A stretch of DNA of 64,000 bases from Microbacterium sp. A20 (GTDB lineage: Bacteria > Actinomycetota > Actinomycetes > Actinomycetales > Microbacteriaceae). The stretch is from positions 143,645-207,644 of the forward strand of contig NZ_SSDF01000074.1 in NCBI RefSeq assembly GCF_004794515.1, in the 5' to 3' direction. This document shows positions 1-8,342 of the stretch, piece after piece (the first letter of the stretch is position 1; each line of letters begins with the position of its first letter). The notes under the pieces were generated by a model. It made no database searches and was not told where the DNA came from. It saw nothing but the letters and a program-made list of their open reading frames with translations. Both the position numbers and the translations under genes were made by a program.

Positions 1-31
1 ACCCCCGTCGAGCCGCCGATCCGGCGCACGC

Positions 32-406
32 TCAGTCGAGCGGGATCACCTCGAGGGTGTTCGACCGCACCGGCTCCTGTCCCATCTCGGGGGCGTAGGG
101 GCTCGGGGTGTACTTGGCGAGGTACTCGGCATCGATGGCCGCGTTCGTCGCCTCATCGGTCACGCGCTCGAAGCGGACGTCCTTCGTGACACCACCGGCC
201 GACACCCGACCGCGCAGACTGGCGAGTGCCGGGGCGTACCACTTGCCTTCCAGTCCCGTGTACGAGCGCACGAACAGGCGGCCGTCCACGGCGACCGCCC
301 AGATCCCCACGGTCTTCGGCATCGTCCCGTCGTCGAGCTGCGCGGAGAGATCGAACATCTCCGCCGCGGCGATCGCGGCCAACTCGTCGGCGTTCCACAT
401 CGTCAT
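32..406 (-). CDS. DUF2255 family protein
   Basis: A 124-residue protein of unknown biochemical role that I recognise as DUF2255-like, from the order of conserved blocks: an N-terminal Trp-x-x-x-Glu-Leu, a central segment with WAVAVDGRLFVRSYTG, a GGVTKDVRFERV strand and an AAIDAEYLAKY helix. I chose the ATG at 406 because an AGGAGGAG Shine-Dalgarno lies about 8 nt upstream on the minus strand. A longer reading frame extends to 514, but its extra residues look unrelated to the family. No signal peptide or membrane segment is visible. The gene stands alone, downstream of a small acidic-protein gene on the same strand. Function is not predicted. Confidence 0.75.
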   Translation of the reverse strand: MTMWNADELAAIAAAEMFDLSAQLDDGTMPKTVGIWAVAVDGRLFVRSYTGLEGKWYAPALASLRGRVSAGGVTKDVRFERVTDEATNAAIDAEYLAKYTPSPYAPEMGQEPVRSNTLEVIPLD

Positions 407-545
407 CTGCCCACTCCTCCTGAGTCCCGTCGAGGCGCGGCTCGCAAGATCGCGGATCGGCCGTGTCGTGGTGCGGCCGACGAGCGCCTCCGATGGCGTC
501 AACCCCGAGCCCACCGTCGGCTATTCCCCGTCGCCGGAGCGGGGG

Positions 546-761
546 TCACTCCTCGCGACGCTCTTCGTCGAGAGGCACCTCGGTCCGTTGGTCCACGGCG
601 TCCGCTGAATCGGCGTCGGCCAGATCGACGTCCAGCGGACCAGGACCCGGCGCGGCCACCGCGACTTCCGGGTCTTCCGGCTCCTCGACCTCGGGGCGGG
701 ATTGCTCGTGCAGGTCGGCGTCCGGCTTCACCGCGTCGATCGGATCATGATTCAGAGACAT
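546..761 (-). CDS. small acidic hypothetical protein
   Basis: A 71-residue, very acidic protein dominated by Asp, Glu, Pro, Val and Ala, with no Cys or Trp, no hydrophobic segment and no domain I recognise. It is probably intrinsically disordered. A GAAGGG-like ribosome site precedes the ATG by a few bases. It lies between the DUF2255 gene and the FMN reductase gene, all on the minus strand. Antisense reading frames cover the same DNA, so that this is a real gene rests on codon use and the ribosome site rather than homology. Confidence 0.5.
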   Translation of the reverse strand: MSLNHDPIDAVKPDADLHEQSRPEVEEPEDPEVAVAAPGPGPLDVDLADADSADAVDQRTEVPLDEERREE

Positions 762-793
762 GCGATGCCCTTCGGGCGGCTCCGTCGGTCTGA

Positions 794-1378
794 CTAGCCC
801 TGATCCCCCACGTGCCCCGGCGCGGTGAGGGACAGCACCCGCTCGACGAACGCGGCGTACTCGTTCATGTAGTGCTGGAGGAAATCCCGCGTGCCGGCAT
901 CCTTCACCTCGCCGTCCGCGCCGAAGACCTCGGGATCGAACGTGATGTACGCCTCCGGGGCATTGAGCTGCGGAGCGTTGAGGAAGCTCAGCACGCTGCG
1001 CATCGACGACTGCATGACGGCGGTGCCGATGGCGCCGGTGGACGCGCCGATGATGCCGGTGGGCTTACGGGCGAAGGAGTTGTGACCCCAGGGGCGGGAG
1101 CCCCAGTCGATCGCGTTCTTCAACGCTCCGGGGATGGAGCGGTTGTACTCGGGCGACACCAGCAGCAGCCCCTCGGATCCCTCGATGGCACGCTTGAACT
1201 CGGTCACCGCGGCGACCGGATCGAGCTCGTCGTCGCGGTTGTAGAGCGGGAGATCGCGGATCGGGATCTCGACAAGTTCGAGGCTGTGCGGCGCCAGCCC
1301 CACGAGCGCTTTCGCGAGGACACGGTTGATCGAGTCGTGCGCGAGGCTTCCGATGACATAGCCGATGCGATGCGTCAT
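794..1378 (-). CDS. NADPH-dependent FMN reductase (flavodoxin-like fold)
   Basis: A 194-residue flavoprotein of the NADPH-dependent FMN reductase / azoreductase family, which uses NAD(P)H to reduce FMN or quinones in the cytoplasm. The N-terminus has a beta strand and phosphate-binding loop (GYVIGSLAHDSINR), and the central VSPEYNRSIPGALKNAIDW motif is the family's diagnostic SPEYN block contacting the flavin. A further glycine-rich segment, TGIIGASTGAIGT, follows. Length matches the family. The start at 1378 has a GGAG about 6 nt upstream. It is divergent from the HelR-like gene, so the 160-bp intergenic region may carry promoters for both; whether it responds to the same signal is unknown. 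Confidence 0.85.
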   Translation of the reverse strand: MTHRIGYVIGSLAHDSINRVLAKALVGLAPHSLELVEIPIRDLPLYNRDDELDPVAAVTEFKRAIEGSEGLLLVSPEYNRSIPGALKNAIDWGSRPWGHNSFARKPTGIIGASTGAIGTAVMQSSMRSVLSFLNAPQLNAPEAYITFDPEVFGADGEVKDAGTRDFLQHYMNEYAAFVERVLSLTAPGHVGDQG

Positions 1379-1460
1379 GGTGTGCTCCGCAGGGAGGGCG
1401 TCCGGTCGGATGCGTCAGCGTGATCCCCGCGTCCTTCCATTTCCAGGATATCTCCGGGAT

Positions 1461-1482
1461 GGGGGCTTGCCGCAAGGCCCCC
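1461..1482 (+). promoter_or_regulatory. inverted repeat resembling the rifamycin-associated element (RAE)
   Basis: A GC-rich inverted repeat with arms GGGGGCTTGC and GCAAGGCCCCC around one central base, about 60 bp upstream of the HelR-like start and about 10 bp before a possible -10 (CAGAAT, 1492-1497). Known: actinobacterial rifamycin-inactivation genes and helR are preceded by a roughly 19-bp inverted repeat, the RAE, required for induction by rifamycins. The match in sequence type and context is seen here; I could not check the published consensus base by base. Confidence 0.7.
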
Positions 1483-1542
1483 TCCCTGCGGCAGAATCGA
1501 CCCTCGCTCGTGCGATCCGGCCCTCGCGCGTGAAGGAGACCC

Positions 1543-3675
1543 ATGCCTTTCGACCCCTTCGATCTGCCCGAGAATCTGCACGCGAAAGCCACCCCTGCCC
1601 TCCTCGACGCCGACCGCGCGCATCTCCGGCGGATCGCCGACACCCTGGAGGAGCAGCGCGCCGAGGTCACCCGCCGCCTCACCGAGGTGCGCCGCCAGCG
1701 CGCCGGCTTCGGGGACACCGCCGTGGACCGCGACCTGGAGATCCGCAGGCTGAGCGGGAGGCTCCGGATCCTGGAGCGCTTCGGCATCGACATCTGCCTG
1801 GGCAGGATGACGCCGACCGAGGGCGACCCGATCTACATCGGCCGCACGGGTCTGGCTGCGGCGGACGGCACCCGGCTGCTCGTCGACTGGCGGACTCCGG
1901 CGGCGGAACCGTACTTCGCCGCGACCATGGAGGACCCTCGCGGCATCGTCTCGCGTCGACGGTACCGGTGGACGGACGCTCGTATCCGCGACTACTGGGA
2001 CGAGGCGCTCACCCCGGCGGGGTTCGATGGCGCGGCCTCCCTCGATGACCAGTCCGCCTTCATCGCCAGCCTCGGCACGCACCGCACGTCACGGATGCGC
2101 GACGTGCTCGCGACGATCCAGGCCGACCAGGATGCGATCATCCGCACTCCCTCCCCCGGCACTCTCGTCGTCGACGGTGGCCCCGGCACCGGAAAGACGG
2201 TCGTCGCGCTGCACCGGGCCGCGCACCTCCTGTATGCGGAGCCGCGACTGACCCAGAGCGCCGGGGGCATGCTGCTCGTCGGGCCGAACGCGCACTATCT
2301 CGCCTACGTCGAAGACGTGCTGCCGAGTCTCGGCGAGGACACGGTGCGGCTGTGCACCCTGCGCGACCTCGTGCCCGAAGGCGCGACCGCCGTCGAGGAG
2401 CCGGATCCACGAGTCGCCGCGGTGAAAGCCTCGCTTTCTCCTGACGCGATGCTGGACGCCGTGGCCCGGACCTTCGAGCGCCCTCCGCAGCACGCCATGC
2501 GTCTGGAATCGCCCTGGGCCGATCTCTGGCTGAGCCGCGAGGAGTGGGCCGAGGTGTTCACCGGCGCCGACCCCGCGGCATCGCACAACGAGGCTCGCGA
2601 CGAGGTCTGGGAGGAGATCGTGGAACTCCTCGTCGAACAGGTGGACGATCACGAGGTGCCACCGCACGCGATCCGGCGCTGGCTGCGTCAGGACGACGAC
2701 CTCACCGGGACGTTCGTGCGCGCGTGGCCGCTGCTGTCCCCGACCACCGTCGTGGGGCGGATGTGGAGCTCGCCCGATCTGCTGCGGAGGTGCGCGCCTC
2801 AGCTCTCCGCGGACGACATCGCGCTGCTGAAAAGGGACGAATCGGCGCCGTGGACCACGGCGGACCTTCCGTTCCTGGATGCCGCCCGGCGCCGCATCGG
2901 CGACCCGGAGTCCGTGCGCGAGGAACACCGTCGCCAGGCGGTGATCGCCTCAGCGCAGGAACAGATCTCCCACGTCGTCGACCACCTGATCGAAGACGAC
3001 GACAGCGAGATGAAGGTGATGTCGATCCTGCGCGGTCAGGATGCGCGGAACGTGCTGGTCGGCGTCGATGCTCCCCCGGCGGTCACGCCCGACGAGCTGG
3101 CCGGCCCCTTCGGGCACATCGTCGTCGACGAAGCGCAGGAGCTGACGGATGCGGAATGGCGGATGCTCGTCGCCCGCTGTCCCTCGCGCAGCTTCACCGT
3201 CGTCGGCGACCGCGCACAGGCTCGGCACGGATTCACCGAGACCTGGGAGGAGAGGCTCACGCGCATCGGTCTGCGCGACGTGCGGATCACCCACCTCGGC
3301 GTGAACTATCGGACACCCGCGGAGGTGATGGCGACGGCGGCGCCCCTCGTGCTCGCGGCGATCCCGGACGCCAACGTGCCGACGTCGGTGCGCGAGAGCG
3401 GGGTTCCCGTGCGGTTCGGCGATGCCGCATCGCTTCCGGACGTGCTCGGCGCCTGGCTCGACACGCATCCCGACGGCGTGGCCTGTGTGATCGGGGACCC
3501 GGGCTTCGCGCCCAGGGAGCGGGTGCGGTCATTGACCCCCGAGGGCGCGAAGGGACTCGAGTTCGACCTGGTCGCCCTCGTGCGGCCCGAGCAGTTCGGT
3601 GACGGCGTGACGGGCGCGGTCGACCGCTATGTCGCCATGACCAGGACCACTCGTGAGTTGGTCATCCTGCGGTGA
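1543..3675 (+). CDS. helR: HelD/HelR-like RNA polymerase recycling ATPase
   Basis: A 710-residue superfamily 1 helicase-like ATPase of the HelD group, which binds RNA polymerase, dislodges nucleic acid or drug and recycles the enzyme. Residues 20-60 are a charged coiled-coil-like arm. The segment around RTGLAAADGTRLLVDWRTPAAEPY (residues about 101-124) is the HelD signature, and Walker A GGPGTGKT is at about 212-219. Walker B VVDEAQEL lies near 526-533, and a C-terminal YVAMTRTTREL helicase motif VI closes the protein. Start chosen by GAAGGAG about 7 nt upstream. The RAE-like repeat in front suggests the rifamycin-resistance branch (HelR) rather than housekeeping HelD; that assignment is inferred. 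Confidence 0.85.
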   Translation: MPFDPFDLPENLHAKATPALLDADRAHLRRIADTLEEQRAEVTRRLTEVRRQRAGFGDTAVDRDLEIRRLSGRLRILERFGIDICLGRMTPTEGDPIYIGRTGLAAADGTRLLVDWRTPAAEPYFAATMEDPRGIVSRRRYRWTDARIRDYWDEALTPAGFDGAASLDDQSAFIASLGTHRTSRMRDVLATIQADQDAIIRTPSPGTLVVDGGPGTGKTVVALHRAAHLLYAEPRLTQSAGGMLLVGPNAHYLAYVEDVLPSLGEDTVRLCTLRDLVPEGATAVEEPDPRVAAVKASLSPDAMLDAVARTFERPPQHAMRLESPWADLWLSREEWAEVFTGADPAASHNEARDEVWEEIVELLVEQVDDHEVPPHAIRRWLRQDDDLTGTFVRAWPLLSPTTVVGRMWSSPDLLRRCAPQLSADDIALLKRDESAPWTTADLPFLDAARRRIGDPESVREEHRRQAVIASAQEQISHVVDHLIEDDDSEMKVMSILRGQDARNVLVGVDAPPAVTPDELAGPFGHIVVDEAQELTDAEWRMLVARCPSRSFTVVGDRAQARHGFTETWEERLTRIGLRDVRITHLGVNYRTPAEVMATAAPLVLAAIPDANVPTSVRESGVPVRFGDAASLPDVLGAWLDTHPDGVACVIGDPGFAPRERVRSLTPEGAKGLEFDLVALVRPEQFGDGVTGAVDRYVAMTRTTRELVILR

Positions 3676-3783
3676 AATGAGCAGGTCTTGCCGCAGTCGG
3701 TGCAACGACTCCGGACCTGCGCAGACTCAGCGGGGCTTCGGATGAGCTTCAGCGGCCCATGCGCCCGCGGCGACGACGCACGC

Positions 3784-4326
3784 TCAGTGCACGAGCGCCT
3801 TGAGCACCACGAACACGAGCCCGAAGGACGCCGTCCCCAGGGCTCCGAGAATACGCACGAGAAGCGAGCTCCCCCGCCGGAGGAAGGCGACGTACCCGAG
3901 GAAGGCGAGGATGACGACGCCCGACCAGAGAGCGAGATCGTTCGCGAGGCCGTCCGGCATGATGCGGGTCGTGCCCGCCAGCAGGAACACCGCGGGCACC
4001 GTCGCCGAGCTGAGCATGCCCAGGGAGTGCTTCACCGATGCCGCGAACGCCGCACGGACGCCCACGCGCTCACCCTGTTCCCGTTCATCGCGATCGCTGA
4101 CCCGCGCCACAGTGCCGGCATAGACATGCGCGCCCCAGAAAACCAGCACGGTGACGGCGACCGTGAAGAGCACCGCCAGCGAGGTCTCCCCGTGCGCCGA
4201 AGACACGGCCACCAAACCGCTGACCAGGATCGTGCCGTAGACGGCGGCCTCGGTTCCGAACCCCGAACGCAAGGCCCGGTGCACGCGCAGGATCCCGTCG
4301 TCCGCCGCCGCTCGCTGCCCATTCAT
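3784..4326 (-). CDS. multi-pass membrane protein, unknown function
   Basis: A 180-residue integral membrane protein with about five hydrophobic segments (roughly residues 26-42, 49-71, 102-117, 131-149 and 154-178) and a short cytosolic N-terminus. An Arg/Glu-rich loop (RVSDRDEREQGERVG) separates the second and third segments. No transporter or enzyme signature is recognisable. It is transcribed towards the HelR-like gene (convergent) and lies about 50 bp beyond the 3' end of the HerA-like gene on the same strand, so it may be co-transcribed with that gene. Function unknown. Confidence 0.7.
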   Translation of the reverse strand: MNGQRAAADDGILRVHRALRSGFGTEAAVYGTILVSGLVAVSSAHGETSLAVLFTVAVTVLVFWGAHVYAGTVARVSDRDEREQGERVGVRAAFAASVKHSLGMLSSATVPAVFLLAGTTRIMPDGLANDLALWSGVVILAFLGYVAFLRRGSSLLVRILGALGTASFGLVFVVLKALVH

Positions 4327-4375
4327 ACCCGCTACGGCTCCTGTTCGGTCGTGCCAGCGCTACATCGAGCTCCCA

Positions 4376-5473
4376 TCATCTCCCGACGCGCAGCGGAACC
4401 TTTACGTCGCCACCCGCCTCCTCGGTGATCCGCGCACCCATCTGCACGAACGTCGGCTCGGCGACGAACCCGCCGGCGAACAGCGCCTGTCCCTGCACGA
4501 ACTGCGCGGATCGCCGGATCGCCTCCTCCGAGGCGAAGCCGAACACATCGGCGAGCTCGGCGAGATCCCGCGGGGCGTTCACGCGCATCAACGCCAGGTT
4601 GTCGCACTGGGAGAGGACGTTGGGGTGGATCTTCGTCGGCCGCTGAGTCGACAGCAGCAGCCAGAGACCGAACTTGCGTCCCTCGGCGGCGATCTGCACC
4701 AGCTGCTCCGTGAGAGCCCGTTCGACCGCGGTCTCCGGATTCGGCGGGCAGAGGTTGTGCGCCTCATCGATGACGATCAGCACAGGACGCCGCTCTTCGC
4801 GTCGCGCCCAGAGATGTTCGAGCACCCCGAGAGCGGCGACCTTCGGCTCCGCCGGATGCTCGAAGCCGCCGAGGTCGAGGACCGTCACGCGGGGCCGCTC
4901 ATCGATGACGTCCACGACGGATGCCGAACCGCGCGACCACAACTCCCACTCGAGCACCTGCAGGTTCTCCATCCGGTTCGCGAGCCCCACCCGCGCGGGG
5001 TCCATCGACGCACGCAGGTCGGGGAGCATGTCGCGCGCATCGAAGCTCTCGGCCTCCTGCTCGACATGGATCAGGGCGTTGTACTCCTCGGCGTCGGCGA
5101 TGGGATCCATCCGCAGCACGGCCGCCTTCGATGCGGGCACCAGATCGACGTAGCGCACGTGCAGCCGATCCCCGTCGCCCGCCCCCGAGCCGGAACGGAA
5201 CACCCGGATGTCGGCTTCGGCGAGCCGCGACGCCTCCGCATCCTTGGCCGTGACCCTGGTCTCGCGCATCCGGGTGAAGTCACCGTTCGGGTCGAGGATG
5301 AGCATCGGCAGCTCGGTCTCCAGCAGCAGCTGCTCCAGCACCACGCCCAGCGCGTAGGTCTTGCCGCTCCCGCTCTGACCGACCCAGAAGGTGTGGCGGT
5401 TGAAGCGCCGCGCGTCGAGGTGGACGTGGGCTTCCGGGTCGCCGAGAGCAGTCCCGATCGTGAGGTTCGTCAT
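4376..5473 (-). CDS. HerA-like / FtsK-superfamily ATP-binding protein
   Basis: A 365-residue ATPase of the HerA/DUF87 type. Walker A (VGQSGSGKT) lies about 30 residues from the start, and a short strand with MLILDPNGDF follows as in HerA helicase-like ATPases. Walker B is VLIVIDEAHN, and LLLSTQRPTKIHPNVLSQCDN contains the sensor/arginine region that distinguishes this clade. HerA proteins usually translocate DNA together with a NurA nuclease; no nurA is adjacent, so a role in DNA processing is only inferred. I picked the ATG at 5473, since upstream residues in the open frame belong to an antisense frame of the reductase gene. Downstream in the same direction as the PanE-like gene, with an 86-bp gap. 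Confidence 0.8.
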   Translation of the reverse strand: MTNLTIGTALGDPEAHVHLDARRFNRHTFWVGQSGSGKTYALGVVLEQLLLETELPMLILDPNGDFTRMRETRVTAKDAEASRLAEADIRVFRSGSGAGDGDRLHVRYVDLVPASKAAVLRMDPIADAEEYNALIHVEQEAESFDARDMLPDLRASMDPARVGLANRMENLQVLEWELWSRGSASVVDVIDERPRVTVLDLGGFEHPAEPKVAALGVLEHLWARREERRPVLIVIDEAHNLCPPNPETAVERALTEQLVQIAAEGRKFGLWLLLSTQRPTKIHPNVLSQCDNLALMRVNAPRDLAELADVFGFASEEAIRRSAQFVQGQALFAGGFVAEPTFVQMGARITEEAGGDVKVPLRVGR

Positions 5474-5559
5474 CCTGGTGTGCGCCCTTTCGAGGTGTCG
5501 GTGCGATGATCGACATCTTCCTCGATCCCGTGCGGGGGCGCCAGCGTCGTCTCGGGCCG

Positions 5560-6471
5560 TCAGCCGGGGCCGTCGCTCGTCGCGGCGAGAAGCACGCCCA
5601 CCACGTCGCTGATCGGCGTCGGGATGTCGTGCGCTCGGGCGAGCCGGGAGATGACACCGTTGCGGATGTCCCATTCCAGCGGACGGCCGCCTTCCCGATC
5701 CGCGAGGATCGAGGTTCCCAGGTCTTCCGGAGCCGACTGGAACTTCGCGAGGATCTCTTCCGGCACCTCGTCGCCGAGGAGCGCCCCCTCCGCACGAGCG
5801 ACAGCGAGGCACTCTCGCAGGTACGCGACAGTCAGCCGAGCGACATCGGGGCGGCGAAAGACGCCGGAGCGCCGACCGGTGACTGCCATGAGTCCGGCCG
5901 CGGCGTTCTGCATCAGCTTGCGCCAGGCGACGGAGGCGAATTCCGGGGACAGGTCGACCGAGCACCGGGTTCCGCGCAACGCGTCGGCCACGCGCCGCGC
6001 CGCATCCACGTCGGGCACGGTAAGGCGCGCGGGTGCACGCAACCAGACCGCGCCATCTGGCTGTGCCTGGGCGGGGAACCACACCACCGCCGGCAGCACC
6101 TGTGCCCCGTTCGCGAACGGGGCGACGCTCGACACCTGCTCGACGCCGTTCTGCAGCACGCACACGATCGTGCCCGGCCCGCACAGGGCCGCCAACCACG
6201 GCGCGGCGTCCGCGATCTGCGTCGCCTTCACCGCGAGGAAGACGAGGTCGACTCGATCCGTGACGAGCTCGGGATCCGTCAGGACCGGCCCGGGCACGAT
6301 GATGCGGTCGCCGTCCGCGATCAGCGCCAGGCTCTCCCGGGCGGTGCGGCCGTAGAGCTGGGGCACGAGACCACGCTCGTGCAACGCCGCTGCCACGACT
6401 GTGCCGATCGCGCCGGGACCCACGACCGCGACGGTCAGTGGCGGGGATACGTCGGACTCGACCTCAGGCAC
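5560..6471 (-). CDS. 2-dehydropantoate 2-reductase family protein (PanE/ApbA-like)
   Basis: About 303 residues with an N-terminal Rossmann motif VAVVGPGAIGTVVAA, the conserved FLAVKATQ segment that reads the NADP, VLQNGVEQ after the fourth strand, and a C-terminal helical domain with the family's WRKLMQNAAAG and LEWDIRNGVI blocks. PanE enzymes reduce ketopantoate to pantoate in coenzyme A synthesis, but many paralogues act on other 2-keto acids and no pantothenate gene is nearby, so the substrate is open. The GTG at 6471 is the most plausible start by domain boundary; no good ribosome site was found, and the open frame runs to 6582. Confidence 0.75.
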   Translation of the reverse strand: MPEVESDVSPPLTVAVVGPGAIGTVVAAALHERGLVPQLYGRTARESLALIADGDRIIVPGPVLTDPELVTDRVDLVFLAVKATQIADAAPWLAALCGPGTIVCVLQNGVEQVSSVAPFANGAQVLPAVVWFPAQAQPDGAVWLRAPARLTVPDVDAARRVADALRGTRCSVDLSPEFASVAWRKLMQNAAAGLMAVTGRRSGVFRRPDVARLTVAYLRECLAVARAEGALLGDEVPEEILAKFQSAPEDLGTSILADREGGRPLEWDIRNGVISRLARAHDIPTPISDVVGVLLAATSDGPG

Positions 6472-6757
6472 CCATCGTTCGGGGTGCCTGGTTACCCGGT
6501 CCGGTACGTCGATCGCCTTCTCCTGCCGTGATCTGCCCTGCGGACGCACGAGGCCCGAACATCGAGCCGCTGGTAGGCCCACGCCGTCGGGCGGGCCGGA
6601 ACACCATCAATTGTGTCACCGCTACCGACCGCTTCCGTGCCGTGTCATCGCGGCGGCACGAATCGCAGCCGTGTCGCAGGGGCAGGAGGGTTTTCCCTCC
6701 TCCGGTTCGAGGGGTTTCCCTGAAGACGCCGTCTCGCGAGTTCACCAGAGTGGAGTC

Positions 6758-7273
6758 GTGAACACCAAGTCTCTTCTCTACACCTGGTTCGGCTGTCTGA
6801 TCGGTTGTCTGCCGCTCCTCGCCCTGTTCCTCGTTCCGCAACTCATGCGCAGCCGGGCCGGCGACGAGCGACTCCTGCTCGCGGGCACGACATTGCTGTT
6901 GCTCCTGCTCGTGAGCGCCTTCGTGCTCGCCCCGGTGATGTCGTCGTGGTTCAGCCCGATCAAGCCGATCTGGGAACCTCGGACCGCACTTCGTTCGGCC
7001 CGAACCGTCTGGCGTCGATCCACGCGTGGTGCCGTCGGTGCGCTCGCGGTCGGCATCGCCGTCTACGCGGCAGGACAGGCGGTCGGTTACGTGATCGGCG
7101 CGATCGTCCCCTACGTGAGCGATAACCCCGCGCACATCAACGACCCGACCCAGTCGCCGTGGCTGATCCACTATCCCGAATACGCGCTCCAGGCGAGCTT
7201 TCTGTATGTGATGACGGCTTTCGCCGTCGCGGTCTACAGCTGGCGCATCCGGGCGTTGCGCCAACGGAGCTGA
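6758..7273 (+). CDS. four-helix membrane protein, unknown function
   Basis: A 171-residue membrane protein beginning at a GTG (NTKSLLYTW after the start) with four hydrophobic segments: roughly residues 5-28, 38-63, 88-117 and 144-165. The loop between the third and fourth segments is polar (SDNPAHINDPTQSPWLIHYPE) and probably extracytoplasmic. A GGAG lies only 2-3 nt before the GTG, so the exact start is uncertain. It is divergent from the PanE-like gene and ends 15 bp before the convergent lacI-type gene. No family recognised. Confidence 0.6.
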   Translation: MNTKSLLYTWFGCLIGCLPLLALFLVPQLMRSRAGDERLLLAGTTLLLLLLVSAFVLAPVMSSWFSPIKPIWEPRTALRSARTVWRRSTRGAVGALAVGIAVYAAGQAVGYVIGAIVPYVSDNPAHINDPTQSPWLIHYPEYALQASFLYVMTAFAVAVYSWRIRALRQRS

Positions 7274-7288
7274 GCGGCGCCACTCGCC

Positions 7289-8251
7289 TCAGCGGCGGGG
7301 AGCCGCGGTGGAGGCGCGGACGATCAGCTCGGAGGAGAGAGGTGGGATGTCTCCGAGAACCGTGCCCGAGAGCGTCTTCAGGAGAAGGTCGACCGCCAGC
7401 GCGCCGCAGCGTTCGATGGGCATGCGCACGGTGGTCAGCCCGGGGGTGACCGCTCCGGCGAGATCGATGTCGTCGATACCGACGATGCTGATGTCCGACG
7501 GGCAGTGCCGTCCCAGTTCGGACATCCCCGCTTCGACGCCGAGGGCGACGAGGTCGTTGTAGGCGATCACCGCCGTGGCACCGCTGGCGGCGGCGAGAGC
7601 GGCAGCGGCCCGGCCGCCCTGGATCGAAGCCGCTTGATGGCTCAGACGGGTCAGCCGGGTCCCATGGCGTTCACAGGCCGCAGCGATCGTCTCGAAACGG
7701 CGCGCGTCGGCCCACGAGCCGCGCGGCCCCGAGGCGTACGCGATGTGCTCGTGCCCGAGCGCGACGAGGTGTTCGATCGCCTGGGCGGGCCCGTGCTCGG
7801 TGTCCATGAGCACGCAGGCGATGCCGTCGATCTGGCGGTTGACGACCACCACGGGAGCGTCGCCGACCAGGTCGAGCACGTCGGCGTCGGGCAGTCGCGG
7901 GGAGCACAGCAGCATCCCGTCGAGTTTGCGGGCCTGCTCGATCTGCTCGTGTTCCCGACGTCGGTCTTCGTCGGCATCGAAGAGCACGATGCGGTGGCGT
8001 CCATGCCACGCCTGCCCCTGGATGGCTTTGAGCAGCATGCCGTACACGGGGTTGGCGACATCGGGGACGACGACGCCGAACGTGCGGGTGGCGGTTACCG
8101 TCTGCGTGTTGGCGTAGCCCAGTTCGACGGCGGCCTCGAGCACGCGCTCGCGCGTCGTCGGCGCGAGCCTGTCGGGCTCACCGAATGCGCGGGATGCCGT
8201 GGCGATGGAGACGCCGGCGCGCCTTGCCACGTCCGTCAGTGTCGCTGCCAC
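7289..8251 (-). CDS. LacI-family transcriptional regulator of the hexuronate locus
   Basis: A 320-residue LacI/GalR regulator. The N-terminal helix-turn-helix (TLTDVARRAGVSIATASRAF) and hinge helix (residues about 4-55) bind DNA, and a periplasmic-binding-protein-like sugar domain follows (FGVVVPDVANPVYGMLLKAI to LTTVRMPIERCGALAVDLLL). GTG start with GGGAGGG 5 nt upstream. It is divergent from the fructuronate reductase-like gene, with 91 bp between them that contain overlapping palindromes at 8305-8325. By position it is the local regulator, probably repressing the catabolic operon and itself, with a sugar acid or intermediate as the inducer; the ligand is not readable from sequence. Confidence 0.88.
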   Translation of the reverse strand: MAATLTDVARRAGVSIATASRAFGEPDRLAPTTRERVLEAAVELGYANTQTVTATRTFGVVVPDVANPVYGMLLKAIQGQAWHGRHRIVLFDADEDRRREHEQIEQARKLDGMLLCSPRLPDADVLDLVGDAPVVVVNRQIDGIACVLMDTEHGPAQAIEHLVALGHEHIAYASGPRGSWADARRFETIAAACERHGTRLTRLSHQAASIQGGRAAAALAAASGATAVIAYNDLVALGVEAGMSELGRHCPSDISIVGIDDIDLAGAVTPGLTTVRMPIERCGALAVDLLLKTLSGTVLGDIPPLSSELIVRASTAAPRR

Positions 8252-8273
8252 GTCGCCCTCCCGTTCGTCAGCA

Positions 8274-8279
8274 ATCCTA
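8274..8279 (-). promoter_or_regulatory. -10 box for the lacI-type gene
   Basis: On the minus strand the hexamer reads TAGGAT, 22 bp before the GTG start. A weak -35 (TTACAT) lies 17 bp further upstream at 8297-8302, close to the palindromes at 8305-8325, so the repressor could also control its own gene. Confidence 0.4.
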
Positions 8280-8304
8280 GATCATCACCCCCGACCATGT
8301 AACG

Positions 8305-8335
8305 ACTTGACAAGTTTGTACAAACCATTCACACT
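8305..8335 (+). promoter_or_regulatory. promoter with palindromic operator for the hexuronate operon
   Basis: A consensus -35 TTGACA (8307-8312) and a CACACT -10-like hexamer (8330-8335) are 17 bp apart, and the ATG of the first gene follows 7 bp after the -10. Two overlapping palindromes cover the -35 and spacer: ACTTGACAAGT (8305-8315) and the perfect 12-bp GTTTGTACAAAC (8314-8325). The layout fits a LacI-family operator blocking RNA polymerase, and a leaderless or nearly leaderless transcript, since no ribosome site precedes the ATG. Confidence 0.55.
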
Positions 8336-8342
8336 GCTTTAC

